From: Glaciecola sp.
GTDB lineage: Bacteria > Pseudomonadota > Gammaproteobacteria > Enterobacterales > Alteromonadaceae
Length of the DNA stretch: 64,000 bases
NCBI GenBank assembly: GCA_018623155.1
Contig: JAAZVZ010000009.1
Span: 34,594 to 98,593, forward strand
Reading direction: 5' to 3'
Below, in pieces: positions 55,274 through 64,000 of this stretch; the first letter of the stretch is position 1, and every line of letters begins with the position of its first letter. The notes beneath the pieces were generated by a model that saw only the letters and a list, made by a program, of their open reading frames with translations, did not search any database and was not told the origin of the DNA. Made by a program: the position numbers and the translations under genes.

Positions 55274-55389
55274 AAACCTTGCTGTTTTTTTAGTTCAAAA
55301 AGTAATAAAAAATCGTTAATTATTCTTTTATCTTATACCTGAGGTCGTTTAGAGTGGGGGTATTGATAATAAGGGTTAACGATTTTTTT

Positions 55390-57177
55390 ATGGCAAATCC
55401 AAACGTACCAGGTGTACTGGCTCCCGCACAACTCAGTGCCATTACGCAAGCAATTCAAGGTTTAGATAATCAACAGTTACACTGGGTGAGTGGTTATATC
55501 GCCGGTTTAGCGGCGGCACAAGGTGGGGTTGTTGCGGCAACTGAAGCATCGGCAAATCAAGCTCAACTTACCATTTTATATGGTTCACAAACGGGCAATG
55601 CGAAAGGCGTTGCCCACTCCTTTGCTGAAAAAGCGAACGCGACAGGAGTGCCCGCAAAAGTTGTTTCTATGGCAGATTATAAGCCTCGTACACTAAAATC
55701 TGAAACCCATGTTGCAGTCATCGTGTCGACTCACGGCGAAGGTGATGCGCCGGATGATGCGGTCGAATTACATGAATTTGTCGCCAGCAAAAAAGCACCT
55801 AAGCTAGCCAGTACAAAGTATTCGGTTCTGGGGCTAGGCGATACTAGTTACGAATTTTTCTGCCAAACTGCAAAGGACTTTGACGCTCGGTTGTCGGGGC
55901 TCGGTGCAACGGCGGTGGCTGAACGCGTCGATTGCGATGTCGATTATGCACAAGCCTCACAAGCGTGGATGGATAGTGTATTAGCAGCAATAAAAGACGA
56001 TTTTAACCAACCAATCGCCTCAGTTACTCCCGTTGCAGAAGCGGCAAATGCGCCAGTTGCTTCGCAATACAGCAAACAAAATCCATTTGCAGCAACCCTT
56101 ACAGAAAGCCTCAAAATAACGGGGCGTGATTCTGTCAAAGACATACGACACATCGAAATAAGTTTAGAAGACTCAGGTATTCAGTATCAGGTAGGCGATG
56201 CCTTAGGTGTGTATTTTAGTAATTCTGATGATGTTGTTAGTCGCATCTTGGCAGCATTGTCATTAGATGGTCAAACCGAGGTAGAGGTCGCGGGAGAAAA
56301 GCTACCTTTGAGTGATGCTCTGACTGACAAATTAGAATTGACGCTGTCATATCCAACATTTATCAGTAAGTTGTCTGAAAGTACTGGTGCTGAATCTTTA
56401 CAGAAACTGTTAGCAGATAAATCAGCGTTGCGTGAATATATCGCAGACCGTCAAATTGTTGATATTGTTATCGACCACCCTGTGGTTTGTTCTGCTCAGC
56501 AGTTGGTAGATGCCTTGCGTCCAATTACGCCTCGTTTATATTCGATTGCTTCATCTCAAAGTGAAGTAGAAGACGAAGTGCATTTAACCGTTGCGCTGGT
56601 GGAATATGATGAGTTTGGTTTTACGCATCAAGGTGGTGCCTCTGGTTATCTGGGTAAGCGTTTGGCAGAAGGCGATACGGTTAAAGTGTATGTCGAACCA
56701 AATAACAATTTTCGTATTCCAGCGGATCCAAATACACCCATTATCATGATCGGTCCTGGGACTGGTATTGCTCCATTTAGAGCGTTCATGCAAGAACGAG
56801 ACGCACAAGATGCACAAGGGGATAATTGGTTGTTCTTTGGCAACCCTAATTTTACACAAGATTTTCTTTATCAGACTGAATGGCAAGGTTATAAAAAATC
56901 AGGATTGTTAAACCGAGTTTCATTAGCGTGGTCACGTGATCAGGAAGAAAAAATTTATGTGCAACACCGTCTTCTCGAAGAGGGTGAGGAAGTCTATGCA
57001 TGGCTTGAGCGCGGAGCGCATGTTTATGTATGTGGTGACGCAACTCACATGGCGAAAGACGTTGAAAATACTTTACTAACTATCTACCAAACCCACGGCA
57101 AACTTTCTGAAGCAGATGCCAAAAAAGCGCTTCTAGCACTGCGCAAAGCCAAACGATATCAAAAGGATGTTTACTAA
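55390..57177 (+). CDS. cysJ: Sulfite reductase (NADPH) flavoprotein alpha subunit
   Basis: Flavodoxin domain [16 protein letters not shown] plus FNR domain; start 55390. Confidence 0.96.
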   Translation: MANPNVPGVLAPAQLSAITQAIQGLDNQQLHWVSGYIAGLAAAQGGVVAATEASANQAQLTILYGSQTGNAKGVAHSFAEKANATGVPAKVVSMADYKPRTLKSETHVAVIVSTHGEGDAPDDAVELHEFVASKKAPKLASTKYSVLGLGDTSYEFFCQTAKDFDARLSGLGATAVAERVDCDVDYAQASQAWMDSVLAAIKDDFNQPIASVTPVAEAANAPVASQYSKQNPFAATLTESLKITGRDSVKDIRHIEISLEDSGIQYQVGDALGVYFSNSDDVVSRILAALSLDGQTEVEVAGEKLPLSDALTDKLELTLSYPTFISKLSESTGAESLQKLLADKSALREYIADRQIVDIVIDHPVVCSAQQLVDALRPITPRLYSIASSQSEVEDEVHLTVALVEYDEFGFTHQGGASGYLGKRLAEGDTVKVYVEPNNNFRIPADPNTPIIMIGPGTGIAPFRAFMQERDAQDAQGDNWLFFGNPNFTQDFLYQTEWQGYKKSGLLNRVSLAWSRDQEEKIYVQHRLLEEGEEVYAWLERGAHVYVCGDATHMAKDVENTLLTIYQTHGKLSEADAKKALLALRKAKRYQKDVY

Positions 57178-58880
57178 TGAGTGATTCTAAGAACTTAGTT
57201 GTTGAAGGTAAACTTGCCGATAACGAACGAATTAAAGGTGAAAGTAACTTTTTACGAGGTACCATCACAGACGATTTAAAAGATGACATGACGGGGGGCT
57301 TTACCTCAGATAACTTTCAATTAATTCGTTTTCACGGTATGTATCAGCAAGATGACCGTGATATTCGGCCTGAGCGCATCAAGCAAAAATTGGAGCCTAT
57401 GCACAATGTGATGCTTCGTGCTCGTTTACCTGGCGGAGTCATTACACCTAAACAATGGTTAGCAATTGATGAATTTGCGGATACTCATACGCTTTATGGC
57501 AGTATTCGTCTTACCACACGACAAACATTTCAGTTCCATGGTGTATTGAAGCCTCATATTAAATTGATGCATCAGACATTGAACAAAATCGGCATCGATT
57601 CAATTGCGACCGCCGGTGATGTAAACCGTAATGTCCTATGTACGTCTAATCCGGAAGTATCTAAAGTACATCAAGAAGCTTATGCTTGGGCCGTCAAAAT
57701 AAGTGAGCATTTGCTACCACGTACCAAGGCATACGCTGAAGTATGGCTAGATGAAGAAAAAGTGGAAACCACTGAAGAACCTATTTTAGGTAATCATTAC
57801 CTGCCGCGTAAATTCAAAACGACGGTTGTTATCCCACCTCAAAACGATGTAGATGTTCATGCGAATGATTTGAGCTTTGTTGCGATTGCGCAAGGCGATA
57901 AATTAGTCGGATTTAACGTTCTTGTTGGAGGTGGTTTGGCTATGACTCATGGAGATCACAGTACGTTCCCTCGCAAAGCCGATGATTTTGGCTTCATTCC
58001 ATTAGAGCATACACTGGCGGTTGCTGAAGCGGTTGTAACGACTCAGCGCGATTGGGGAAATCGAGTGAATCGCAAAAATGCCAAAACCAAATATACGCTT
58101 GAGCGAGTCGGAGTCGAAACATTCAAGAATGAGGTTGAAAAACGAGCTGGTGTAAGCTTTGCCCCATCGGCAGAATATGAATTCACAGGTCGCGGAGACC
58201 GCTTTGGGTGGGTTGAAGGTGTTGATGGCAATTTTCACCTGACTTGCTTCATTGAAAATGGACGGATCCTTGATTACCCAGAAAAAACGTTAAAAACAGG
58301 TTGTCGTGAAATTGCCAAGATTCATACTGGTGAGTTTCGTATGACGGCAAACCAAAACTTAGTCATAGCTCAAGTGGCTCCTGAGCATAAGGCAAAGGTA
58401 GATGCGCTTGCTAAACAACATGGTCTAATGCCGGATGTGTCGAAGCAACGAACAGACTCAATGGCTTGTGTCTCTTTGCCTACATGTCCTTTGGCAATGG
58501 CGGAGGCTGAGCGTTATTTACCTGATGCCGTAACGCAAATTGAAAGCATGTTGGCAAAGCATGACTTGGCAAATGAATCCATTATTTATCGCATTACCGG
58601 TTGTCCAAATGGTTGTGGGCGTGCAATGTTGGCTGAAGTGGGATTGGTCGGTAAAGGTCCAGGAAAATACAACTTGCATCTTGGCGGAAATCGAGAAGGT
58701 ACACGCATTCCAAAAATGTATCGCGAAAATATTACCGATACAGAAATTATGAATATTTTGGATGAATTGATTGGGCGTTGGGCAAAAGAGCGTACTGAAA
58801 ACGAGGCGTTTGGAGATTATGTTGTGCGCGCTGAGATCATTGCCCCAGTCGTTGATTCAGCGAGGGACTTTTATGCATAG
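57177..58880 (+). CDS. cysI: Sulfite reductase hemoprotein beta subunit
   Basis: Siroheme/4Fe4S ligands [16 protein letters not shown] and [10 protein letters not shown]. Confidence 0.98.
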   Translation: MSDSKNLVVEGKLADNERIKGESNFLRGTITDDLKDDMTGGFTSDNFQLIRFHGMYQQDDRDIRPERIKQKLEPMHNVMLRARLPGGVITPKQWLAIDEFADTHTLYGSIRLTTRQTFQFHGVLKPHIKLMHQTLNKIGIDSIATAGDVNRNVLCTSNPEVSKVHQEAYAWAVKISEHLLPRTKAYAEVWLDEEKVETTEEPILGNHYLPRKFKTTVVIPPQNDVDVHANDLSFVAIAQGDKLVGFNVLVGGGLAMTHGDHSTFPRKADDFGFIPLEHTLAVAEAVVTTQRDWGNRVNRKNAKTKYTLERVGVETFKNEVEKRAGVSFAPSAEYEFTGRGDRFGWVEGVDGNFHLTCFIENGRILDYPEKTLKTGCREIAKIHTGEFRMTANQNLVIAQVAPEHKAKVDALAKQHGLMPDVSKQRTDSMACVSLPTCPLAMAEAERYLPDAVTQIESMLAKHDLANESIIYRITGCPNGCGRAMLAEVGLVGKGPGKYNLHLGGNREGTRIPKMYRENITDTEIMNILDELIGRWAKERTENEAFGDYVVRAEIIAPVVDSARDFYA

Positions 58881-59607
58881 TCTTGCGACTCAGAAAAGTG
58901 CTGAGTTTGAACGTTCCGATCTTACTCGTGTGAATGGCGTTCTTGAATCGTTATCGCCACTTGGACGTGTCGAATGGGCGTTTGCTAATTTGCCTGAGCA
59001 AGCTGTTGTTTCCTCGAGTTTCGGTGCGCAATCAGCGGTCATGCTGCATTTGATTAATGCTGTTGCACCTGGCACCCCAGTTGTATTAACAGACACAGGT
59101 TATCTTTTCCCTGAAACGTATCAGTTCATTGATGAATTAACCGAGCGTCTTTCATTAAACCTTAAAGTCTATCGCGCTCCTTGGACGGCCGCATGGCAAG
59201 AGGCTCGTTTTGGGAAACTTTGGGAAAATGGGCTTGAGGGGATCGAACGATACAACCAAATCAACAAAGTGGAACCCATGCAACGAGCTCTAAATGAGCT
59301 CAATGCAGGGACTTGGTTTGCTGGATTGCGTCGTTCACAATCGCAAGGACGAAGTCAGCTATCTGTGCTACAAGATATTGGGCAGCAGATCAAAGTCTAC
59401 CCTATCATTGACCAATCTAATAAGCAGCTCCACGAATACCTAAAAACACATGATTTGCCTTATCATCCATTATGGGAGCAAGGTTATGTGTCAATTGGTG
59501 ATTGGCATACGACACGTGCTTTGACGGCAGGGATGAGTGAGGAAGATACGCGCTTCAATGGGTTGAAGAGAGAGTGTGGTCTACATGAGTTCGGAGATGG
59601 AATTTAA
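58873..59607 (+). CDS. cysH: Phosphoadenylyl-sulfate reductase
   Basis: [15 protein letters not shown]-terminal KRECGLHEF; true start 58873. Confidence 0.96.
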   Translation: MHSLATQKSAEFERSDLTRVNGVLESLSPLGRVEWAFANLPEQAVVSSSFGAQSAVMLHLINAVAPGTPVVLTDTGYLFPETYQFIDELTERLSLNLKVYRAPWTAAWQEARFGKLWENGLEGIERYNQINKVEPMQRALNELNAGTWFAGLRRSQSQGRSQLSVLQDIGQQIKVYPIIDQSNKQLHEYLKTHDLPYHPLWEQGYVSIGDWHTTRALTAGMSEEDTRFNGLKRECGLHEFGDGI

Positions 59608-59668
59608 TACAACACAATACATATAATTAAGATAAGGTAATGTGGGTGTACGTGTAATTTGTAACTTA

Positions 59669-59719
59669 ATGTCATGTTGCTGTCATATAACTGTAACAAT
59701 ACTGTCATAAAGGTTGATT
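59669..59719 (+). promoter_or_regulatory. Candidate tandem Pho-box (PhoB) array
   Basis: ATGTCAT-GTTG-CTGTCAT-ATAA-CTGTAAC-AATA-CTGTCAT-AAAG-GTTGATT: 7-mers with 4-nt spacers at exact 11-nt pitch. Confidence 0.72.
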
Positions 59720-59785
59720 TTTATAACTATATGTTCTATATTTAAAGCCTAACTAGCATATTGCTAGTTTGAAAGGAGTACATAT

Positions 59786-60091
59786 ATGCGTAAATTAGTC
59801 ACAATCACAGCCTTATTATTAGGAACTGGTCTTGCGCATGCTGAATCGAATAATCAATTACTAGATTGTGTGGAGAAGGCGAGTTTAACTATAGACTCTG
59901 CTTGTGTTGCTAAACACATCGAGCAAAGTAATGCGTTTCAACGCGCTCAGCAAAATATCATTAATATGGCCGATGCCAATTCTGATTTTGCAGTTGCCAC
60001 AATAAGTCTTGATCCAAAGACACTAAATATTGAGATTGTCGCTCATCATGATGCTGGACAAACTGCGCTTTTAACTAAGCCTGCTCAATAA
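59786..60091 (+). CDS. Small secreted protein of unknown function (101 aa)
   Basis: Signal peptide MRKLVTITALLLGTGLAHA; GAAAGGAG RBS; two Cys in mature region. Confidence 0.75.
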   Translation: MRKLVTITALLLGTGLAHAESNNQLLDCVEKASLTIDSACVAKHIEQSNAFQRAQQNIINMADANSDFAVATISLDPKTLNIEIVAHHDAGQTALLTKPAQ

Positions 60092-60111
60092 GATAATATC
60101 TTATAGCAAAC

Positions 60112-60142
60112 AAAAAACCCGCACGATATGCGGGTTTTTTGT
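60112..60142. terminator. Intrinsic terminator
   Basis: AAAAAACCCGCA-CGATA-TGCGGGTTTTTT perfect stem. Confidence 0.93.
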
Positions 60143-60165
60143 TGTGTAAAACAGGCCTTTATTAC

Positions 60166-61305
60166 CTATGCTGGTTGAACGAGTTGTATTTGAATAAACT
60201 GCCAACGCTGCTTTTGTTCTATAAAGGCTTGTTTAAGCTCTTCACAGGTATTCTGTAAATCAATTTTCTCTACGGTTTTTTGTAAATGTCTTTGTTGAAT
60301 TCGCACAAGACGCTTGTGAGACGCATAATACGCATTGCATTTTTCTATTAAAAGATGATATTCAGTTTCAAGCTTTTGCTTAAGCACATCAGCATTATGA
60401 ACGTGTGCAATTTTATTTTTCGCTTTGAGCAACTGCATTGAAAATTTGGCTTGTTGAATACGATCCTCTGGAACCGTTCTAAGATTTTTGGTCAAACCAA
60501 ACCAGGATAAAGATTTTATGAGCCATTTTGTTGGATCATAATGCCACCAGCGGATTCCGTTGCGATAGTCATATTCAAAAATATGATGATAATTGTGATA
60601 CCCTTCACCAAAAGTAAACAGAGCAAGTATGCCATTATCGCGAGCGGTATTCACATCCGTATAAGTTTGCTTGCCCCAGATGTGTGCCAAAGAGTTAATG
60701 AAGAATGTGACATGATGTACCAAGACTAAACGACACACCCCAGCAATCAAAATCATTTCTACAATATTGCCATTAAGCCAACCAATTACCCCAGTGATAC
60801 CAAAATTAGCAATTAACACTATTGCGATATAATGGTTATGCTGCCACATTACTATTTTGTCTTTTAGTAGATCTTTACAGTTTGAGTAATCACTGTAACG
60901 AACGGGTTGATACTCTCTCAACATCCAACCAATATGAGAGTACCAAAAGCCTTTTTTGGCTGAATAAGGATCTTTTTCATTATCATCAACATGACGATGA
61001 TGTACTCGGTGGTCAGAAGACCAGTGTAAAATACTATTTTGCAATGCCATCGCACCTCCAACGGCAAGAACAAACTTAATGATGGGATGTGCATCGTATG
61101 TTTTGTGTGACCAGAGTCGGTGATAGCCTGCGGTAATCGACATGCCAGTATAAAAAAACAGCACAACCGTCACGACAATTGTACTGGTTTCGACACCATA
61201 GCTCATCGCCCACCATGGAACGCCCAGTAACGTGATGAGGGTTAATACAGAAAAGATGATAATATTTAACCAGATAAGTGGTGGTTTGGGTTGTATTTTG
61301 GGCAT
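60166..61305 (-). CDS. Acyl-CoA/fatty-acid desaturase
   Basis: His boxes HRLWSH, HRVHHRHVD, EGYHNYHH; multi-TM. Confidence 0.93.
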   Translation of the reverse strand: MPKIQPKPPLIWLNIIIFSVLTLITLLGVPWWAMSYGVETSTIVVTVVLFFYTGMSITAGYHRLWSHKTYDAHPIIKFVLAVGGAMALQNSILHWSSDHRVHHRHVDDNEKDPYSAKKGFWYSHIGWMLREYQPVRYSDYSNCKDLLKDKIVMWQHNHYIAIVLIANFGITGVIGWLNGNIVEMILIAGVCRLVLVHHVTFFINSLAHIWGKQTYTDVNTARDNGILALFTFGEGYHNYHHIFEYDYRNGIRWWHYDPTKWLIKSLSWFGLTKNLRTVPEDRIQQAKFSMQLLKAKNKIAHVHNADVLKQKLETEYHLLIEKCNAYYASHKRLVRIQQRHLQKTVEKIDLQNTCEELKQAFIEQKQRWQFIQIQLVQPA

Positions 61306-61344
61306 GTCGGACTACTTTTTTTATAAATCTTGCTGTTATATTTC

Positions 61345-61362
61345 AGCGTACACGTGTAAGCT
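61345..61362. promoter_or_regulatory. Candidate FabR/DesT-type operator
   Basis: AGCGTACACGTGTAAGCT, 18-bp near-perfect palindrome in the divergent desaturase/fabR intergenic region. Confidence 0.72.
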
Positions 61363-61407
61363 AAACATAAGTTATTTCGAACCAGAACGCAAGTAGTCAA
61401 AAGTCTG

Positions 61408-62025
61408 ATGTCACAAAAAATCACACGCGAACAACAAAAACTGCAAACAAGACAGAACATTATCGATGCTGCATTTGCCAGTCTTGATGCGACAAAAAGT
61501 TTATCGTCGGTAAGTCTTCGCGAAGTAGCCAGAGTTGCAGGTATTGCGCCAACATCTTTTTACCGACATTTTAAAGACATAGATGAGCTCGGATTAACCC
61601 TAGTGGATGAAGCTGGATTAACCTTACGCCAACTAATGCGCAGTGCTAGACGACGAATTTCTTCTGAGAATGGTGCAATCAGTACCTCGGTAGAGACATT
61701 CGTTGAGTTTGTTTTGGCTCACAATAACGTATTTCGTTTATTATTACGGGAGCACACAGGTACATCTGCAGATTTTAGAGCGGCTGTGCTAAGAGAAATT
61801 CAGCATTTTACAGATGAATTGACGGATTATATTGTTTTGAAGGAACAAACGACGTATTCATTAGCCCAAATGCAGGCTGATGCAATGGTTAAAATTGTTT
61901 TTAGTGCTGGAGGGGAATTACTCGATGCGAGTGACGTACAAATATCCGATATTACGGAGCGCACCAAACGCCAATTGTATATGGTACATTTTGGTGCGAC
62001 AGTGTTAGTTAATAAGCCGGTTTAG
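61408..62025 (+). CDS. fabR: TetR-type regulator FabR
   Basis: TITR-like [38 protein letters not shown]. Confidence 0.93.
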   Translation: MSQKITREQQKLQTRQNIIDAAFASLDATKSLSSVSLREVARVAGIAPTSFYRHFKDIDELGLTLVDEAGLTLRQLMRSARRRISSENGAISTSVETFVEFVLAHNNVFRLLLREHTGTSADFRAAVLREIQHFTDELTDYIVLKEQTTYSLAQMQADAMVKIVFSAGGELLDASDVQISDITERTKRQLYMVHFGATVLVNKPV

Positions 62026-63113
62026 ATTTTTCTTTGCAAGAATACGCCAGCCTCAATATGGTGAGTAAAAGGGAATTGGTCAAATAATGCTGCTTTAGTG
62101 ACCTCATGTGTTTTACTTAATTGGATTAGGTTTTCTGCTAACGTAACAGGGTTACATGATATATATATAATGTTGTTATATTCACTGAGCATTTTACACG
62201 TCTCTTCATCTAAACCAGCTCTAGGCGGATCAACCAAAACCGTTTGCAAATCGAAGTCTGATAAATTGATGCCTTCCATACGTCTAAAGGTTCTTACACC
62301 TCTCTGCGCTTCGACAAATTCTTCACTGGACATACGCAAAATAGTACAGTTATCCGTACCGTTTTGTTCAATATTGTATTGCGCAGCGTTCACCGATGTC
62401 TTGGATATCTCGGTGGCGACAACCTGGTTAAAGTAACGAGATAATGGAATACTAAAATTTCCGGCACCACAATAAAGTTCTAACAGGTCACCTTCAAGTT
62501 GCTTACCAATATCAGCCGCCCACTCAATCATTTTGCAATTTACTAACGCATTGGGTTGGGTAAAGCTATTTTCGACATGCTTAAATGTATAATTGTGACC
62601 ATGTATGGGAAGGGTTTCTATCACATGATCTCGAGTGACTACTTTTTTCTGTTTTTTGGCACGGCCAATGAAATCAATTTGATAATCTTCGTTGAGCTGG
62701 TCACGTAATTGATTAATGTGTTTGTCCCATTCTTCATCCAGTTGACGATGGTACAGTAAAGACACTAACACCTGTTCGTTCAAACAACTTAGATAATCAA
62801 TCTGAAAGAGTTTATGGCGTAATACCGGTGATGTTTTTATACCGTCAATAACATCAACCATCGCGCGATTAATCATCTGACTCGCTGCGGGTAACTGATC
62901 AACACGATACTTTTGCTTAGTGTTTTGATCAAACATGATGTGATACAAATCATCCCCATCATGCCACACACGAAATTCAGCACGCATCCGATAATGCGAA
63001 TGTACTGAAGGGACAATATGTGTGTTGGATAGAACCGATTCTGAAACAATGGGTGATAAAAGTGTGCGAAGACGAGATATCTTCACATCAAGTTGTGATG
63101 TGTATTCAGTCAT
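62022..63113 (-). CDS. trmA: tRNA (uracil(54)-C5)-methyltransferase
   Basis: [28 protein letters not shown] catalytic Cys motif. Confidence 0.96.
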   Translation of the reverse strand: MTEYTSQLDVKISRLRTLLSPIVSESVLSNTHIVPSVHSHYRMRAEFRVWHDGDDLYHIMFDQNTKQKYRVDQLPAASQMINRAMVDVIDGIKTSPVLRHKLFQIDYLSCLNEQVLVSLLYHRQLDEEWDKHINQLRDQLNEDYQIDFIGRAKKQKKVVTRDHVIETLPIHGHNYTFKHVENSFTQPNALVNCKMIEWAADIGKQLEGDLLELYCGAGNFSIPLSRYFNQVVATEISKTSVNAAQYNIEQNGTDNCTILRMSSEEFVEAQRGVRTFRRMEGINLSDFDLQTVLVDPPRAGLDEETCKMLSEYNNIIYISCNPVTLAENLIQLSKTHEVTKAALFDQFPFTHHIEAGVFLQRKI

Positions 63114-63579
63114 TACCTTTTTCTTTTGCTAGGCGTACTTTAAGTGTTCTTTCAGAAAACTCTGTATCGTTTAATTTCTTAATCATGCGTTGCGCATCTT
63201 GAGCATTGACTTCAACAAAACCAAAACCTTTTCGTTTACCGGTACGACGATCTTTCATTAAACGAACTGAATCTACATAACCATATTGTTCAAAATGTGC
63301 TTTGATTGCTTTTTCTGGAACTTTATATGCAAGGTTACCTATGTATAGTGTAGTTAAGTCGTCTTTATTAACGTTCTGTTTGTTTCCTCTACTTTTACTC
63401 GTGCTAGTAGTGGATGATGAATGTGTTGTCGCGGTGATAGTGAAGATTAGCCATGCCCCTAAAACACCAACAGCAAATGCGATGAATTGTGACAAGGTGA
63501 ACATATCCGGCGAAAATAAATGAACTAAACCCGCGATAAGTAAAAAGAAGATAAGAAATAATATAGGTGAGCCTTTCAT
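63106..63579 (-). CDS. Membrane-anchored RRM RNA-binding protein
   Basis: Two N-terminal TM segments then [22 protein letters not shown] (RNP2), RKGFGFVEV (RNP1); start 63579. Confidence 0.9.
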   Translation of the reverse strand: MKGSPILFLIFFLLIAGLVHLFSPDMFTLSQFIAFAVGVLGAWLIFTITATTHSSSTTSTSKSRGNKQNVNKDDLTTLYIGNLAYKVPEKAIKAHFEQYGYVDSVRLMKDRRTGKRKGFGFVEVNAQDAQRMIKKLNDTEFSERTLKVRLAKEKGND

Positions 63580-63777
63580 AATAATACCTGTAGTTATAAT
63601 AATACGGTGATGAAATATGTATGTTACTCCGATTGTTCGAATAATCAAATTAGAGACAAATCATGTGAAAGTTAGGTTAAGAATAGCCATTAAACGCCAA
63701 GTTTTGTGTGCTTTTTAGACGTTTTGTGCAAAATTTGACTGAAACACAAAAAAGACCATGTTTTTTGAGAAAAAGTG

Positions 63778-63805
63778 TTGACGTTAGAAATGAAGTCTGT
63801 AGAAT
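63778..63805 (+). promoter_or_regulatory. rrn P1-like promoter
   Basis: TTGACG - 16 nt - TAGAAT, then GC-rich discriminator GCGCATCTCGC. Confidence 0.85.
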
Positions 63806-63842
63806 GCGCATCTCGCTTGAGGGGGAACACCTCAACAAGCAC

Positions 63843-63900
63843 GAAACTTCGGTTTCAACGTTCTTTAAAAATTAGATAACAAGACAATTTGTGTGGGCAC
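63843..63900 (+). promoter_or_regulatory. rrn leader antitermination (nut-like) region
   Basis: GAAAC-TTCG-GTTTC hairpin, boxA-like GTTCTTTAAAAAT, and TGTGTGGGCAC as in enterobacterial rrn leaders. Confidence 0.75.
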
Positions 63901-63943
63901 TCATTAAGAGTGTCACAACGACAATTCATATTTCGATATATTT

Positions 63944-64000
63944 TAATTGAAGAGTTTGATCATGGCTCAGATTGAACGCTGGCGGCAGGCCTAACACATG
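63944..64000 (+). rRNA. rrs: 16S ribosomal RNA (5' end only)
   Basis: AATTGAAGAGTTTGATCATGGCTCAGATTGAACGCTGGCGGCAGGCCTAACACATG. Confidence 0.98.

Overview
This is a 64 kb window from a gammaproteobacterial chromosome, probably a marine Alteromonadales-type genome judging from gene content and order. It is gene-dense and mostly housekeeping. Main blocks: (1) the Na+-NQR operon nqrABCDEF with apbE and nqrM (5' end of nqrA cut by the window); (2) a large secreted metalloprotease with TSP3-like repeats and a GlyGly-CTERM-type tail, convergent with an orphan flavin-dependent halogenase; (3) dinB, a TagD-like cytidylyltransferase, an aldo/keto reductase, pckA, a PLP dehydratase and an S9 peptidase; (4) trmN6, small uncharacterised genes, an orphan ExbD, a CLCA_X/LPD1-like protein, fldB, a PhoD-like phosphatase and an esterase-like lipoprotein; (5) murA-ibaG-mlaBCDEF divergent from yrbG-kdsD-kdsC-lptCAB-rpoN-hpf-ptsN-rapZ-ptsO-mgtE; (6) msrA, an SNF transporter, MscS, an acyltransferase and a split pntAA-pntAB-pntB; (7) dusA, a PspC-containing mini-operon, cysJIH, a desaturase/fabR pair, trmA, a membrane RRM protein, and the promoter, leader and first ~57 nt of a 16S rRNA gene. 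I found no CRISPR array, prophage, transposase or clear defence island. The strongest non-routine signals are regulatory: a correctly spaced sigma-54-type promoter (TTGGCAC-N5-TAGCAA) in front of a mini-operon encoding a small exported protein, a 39-aa membrane microprotein and PspC; a tandem 11-bp-phased Pho-box-like array in front of an uncharacterised small secreted protein; and an 18-bp FabR-like operator between a desaturase and a fabR homologue. All functional names come from reading the translations; no database search was run.
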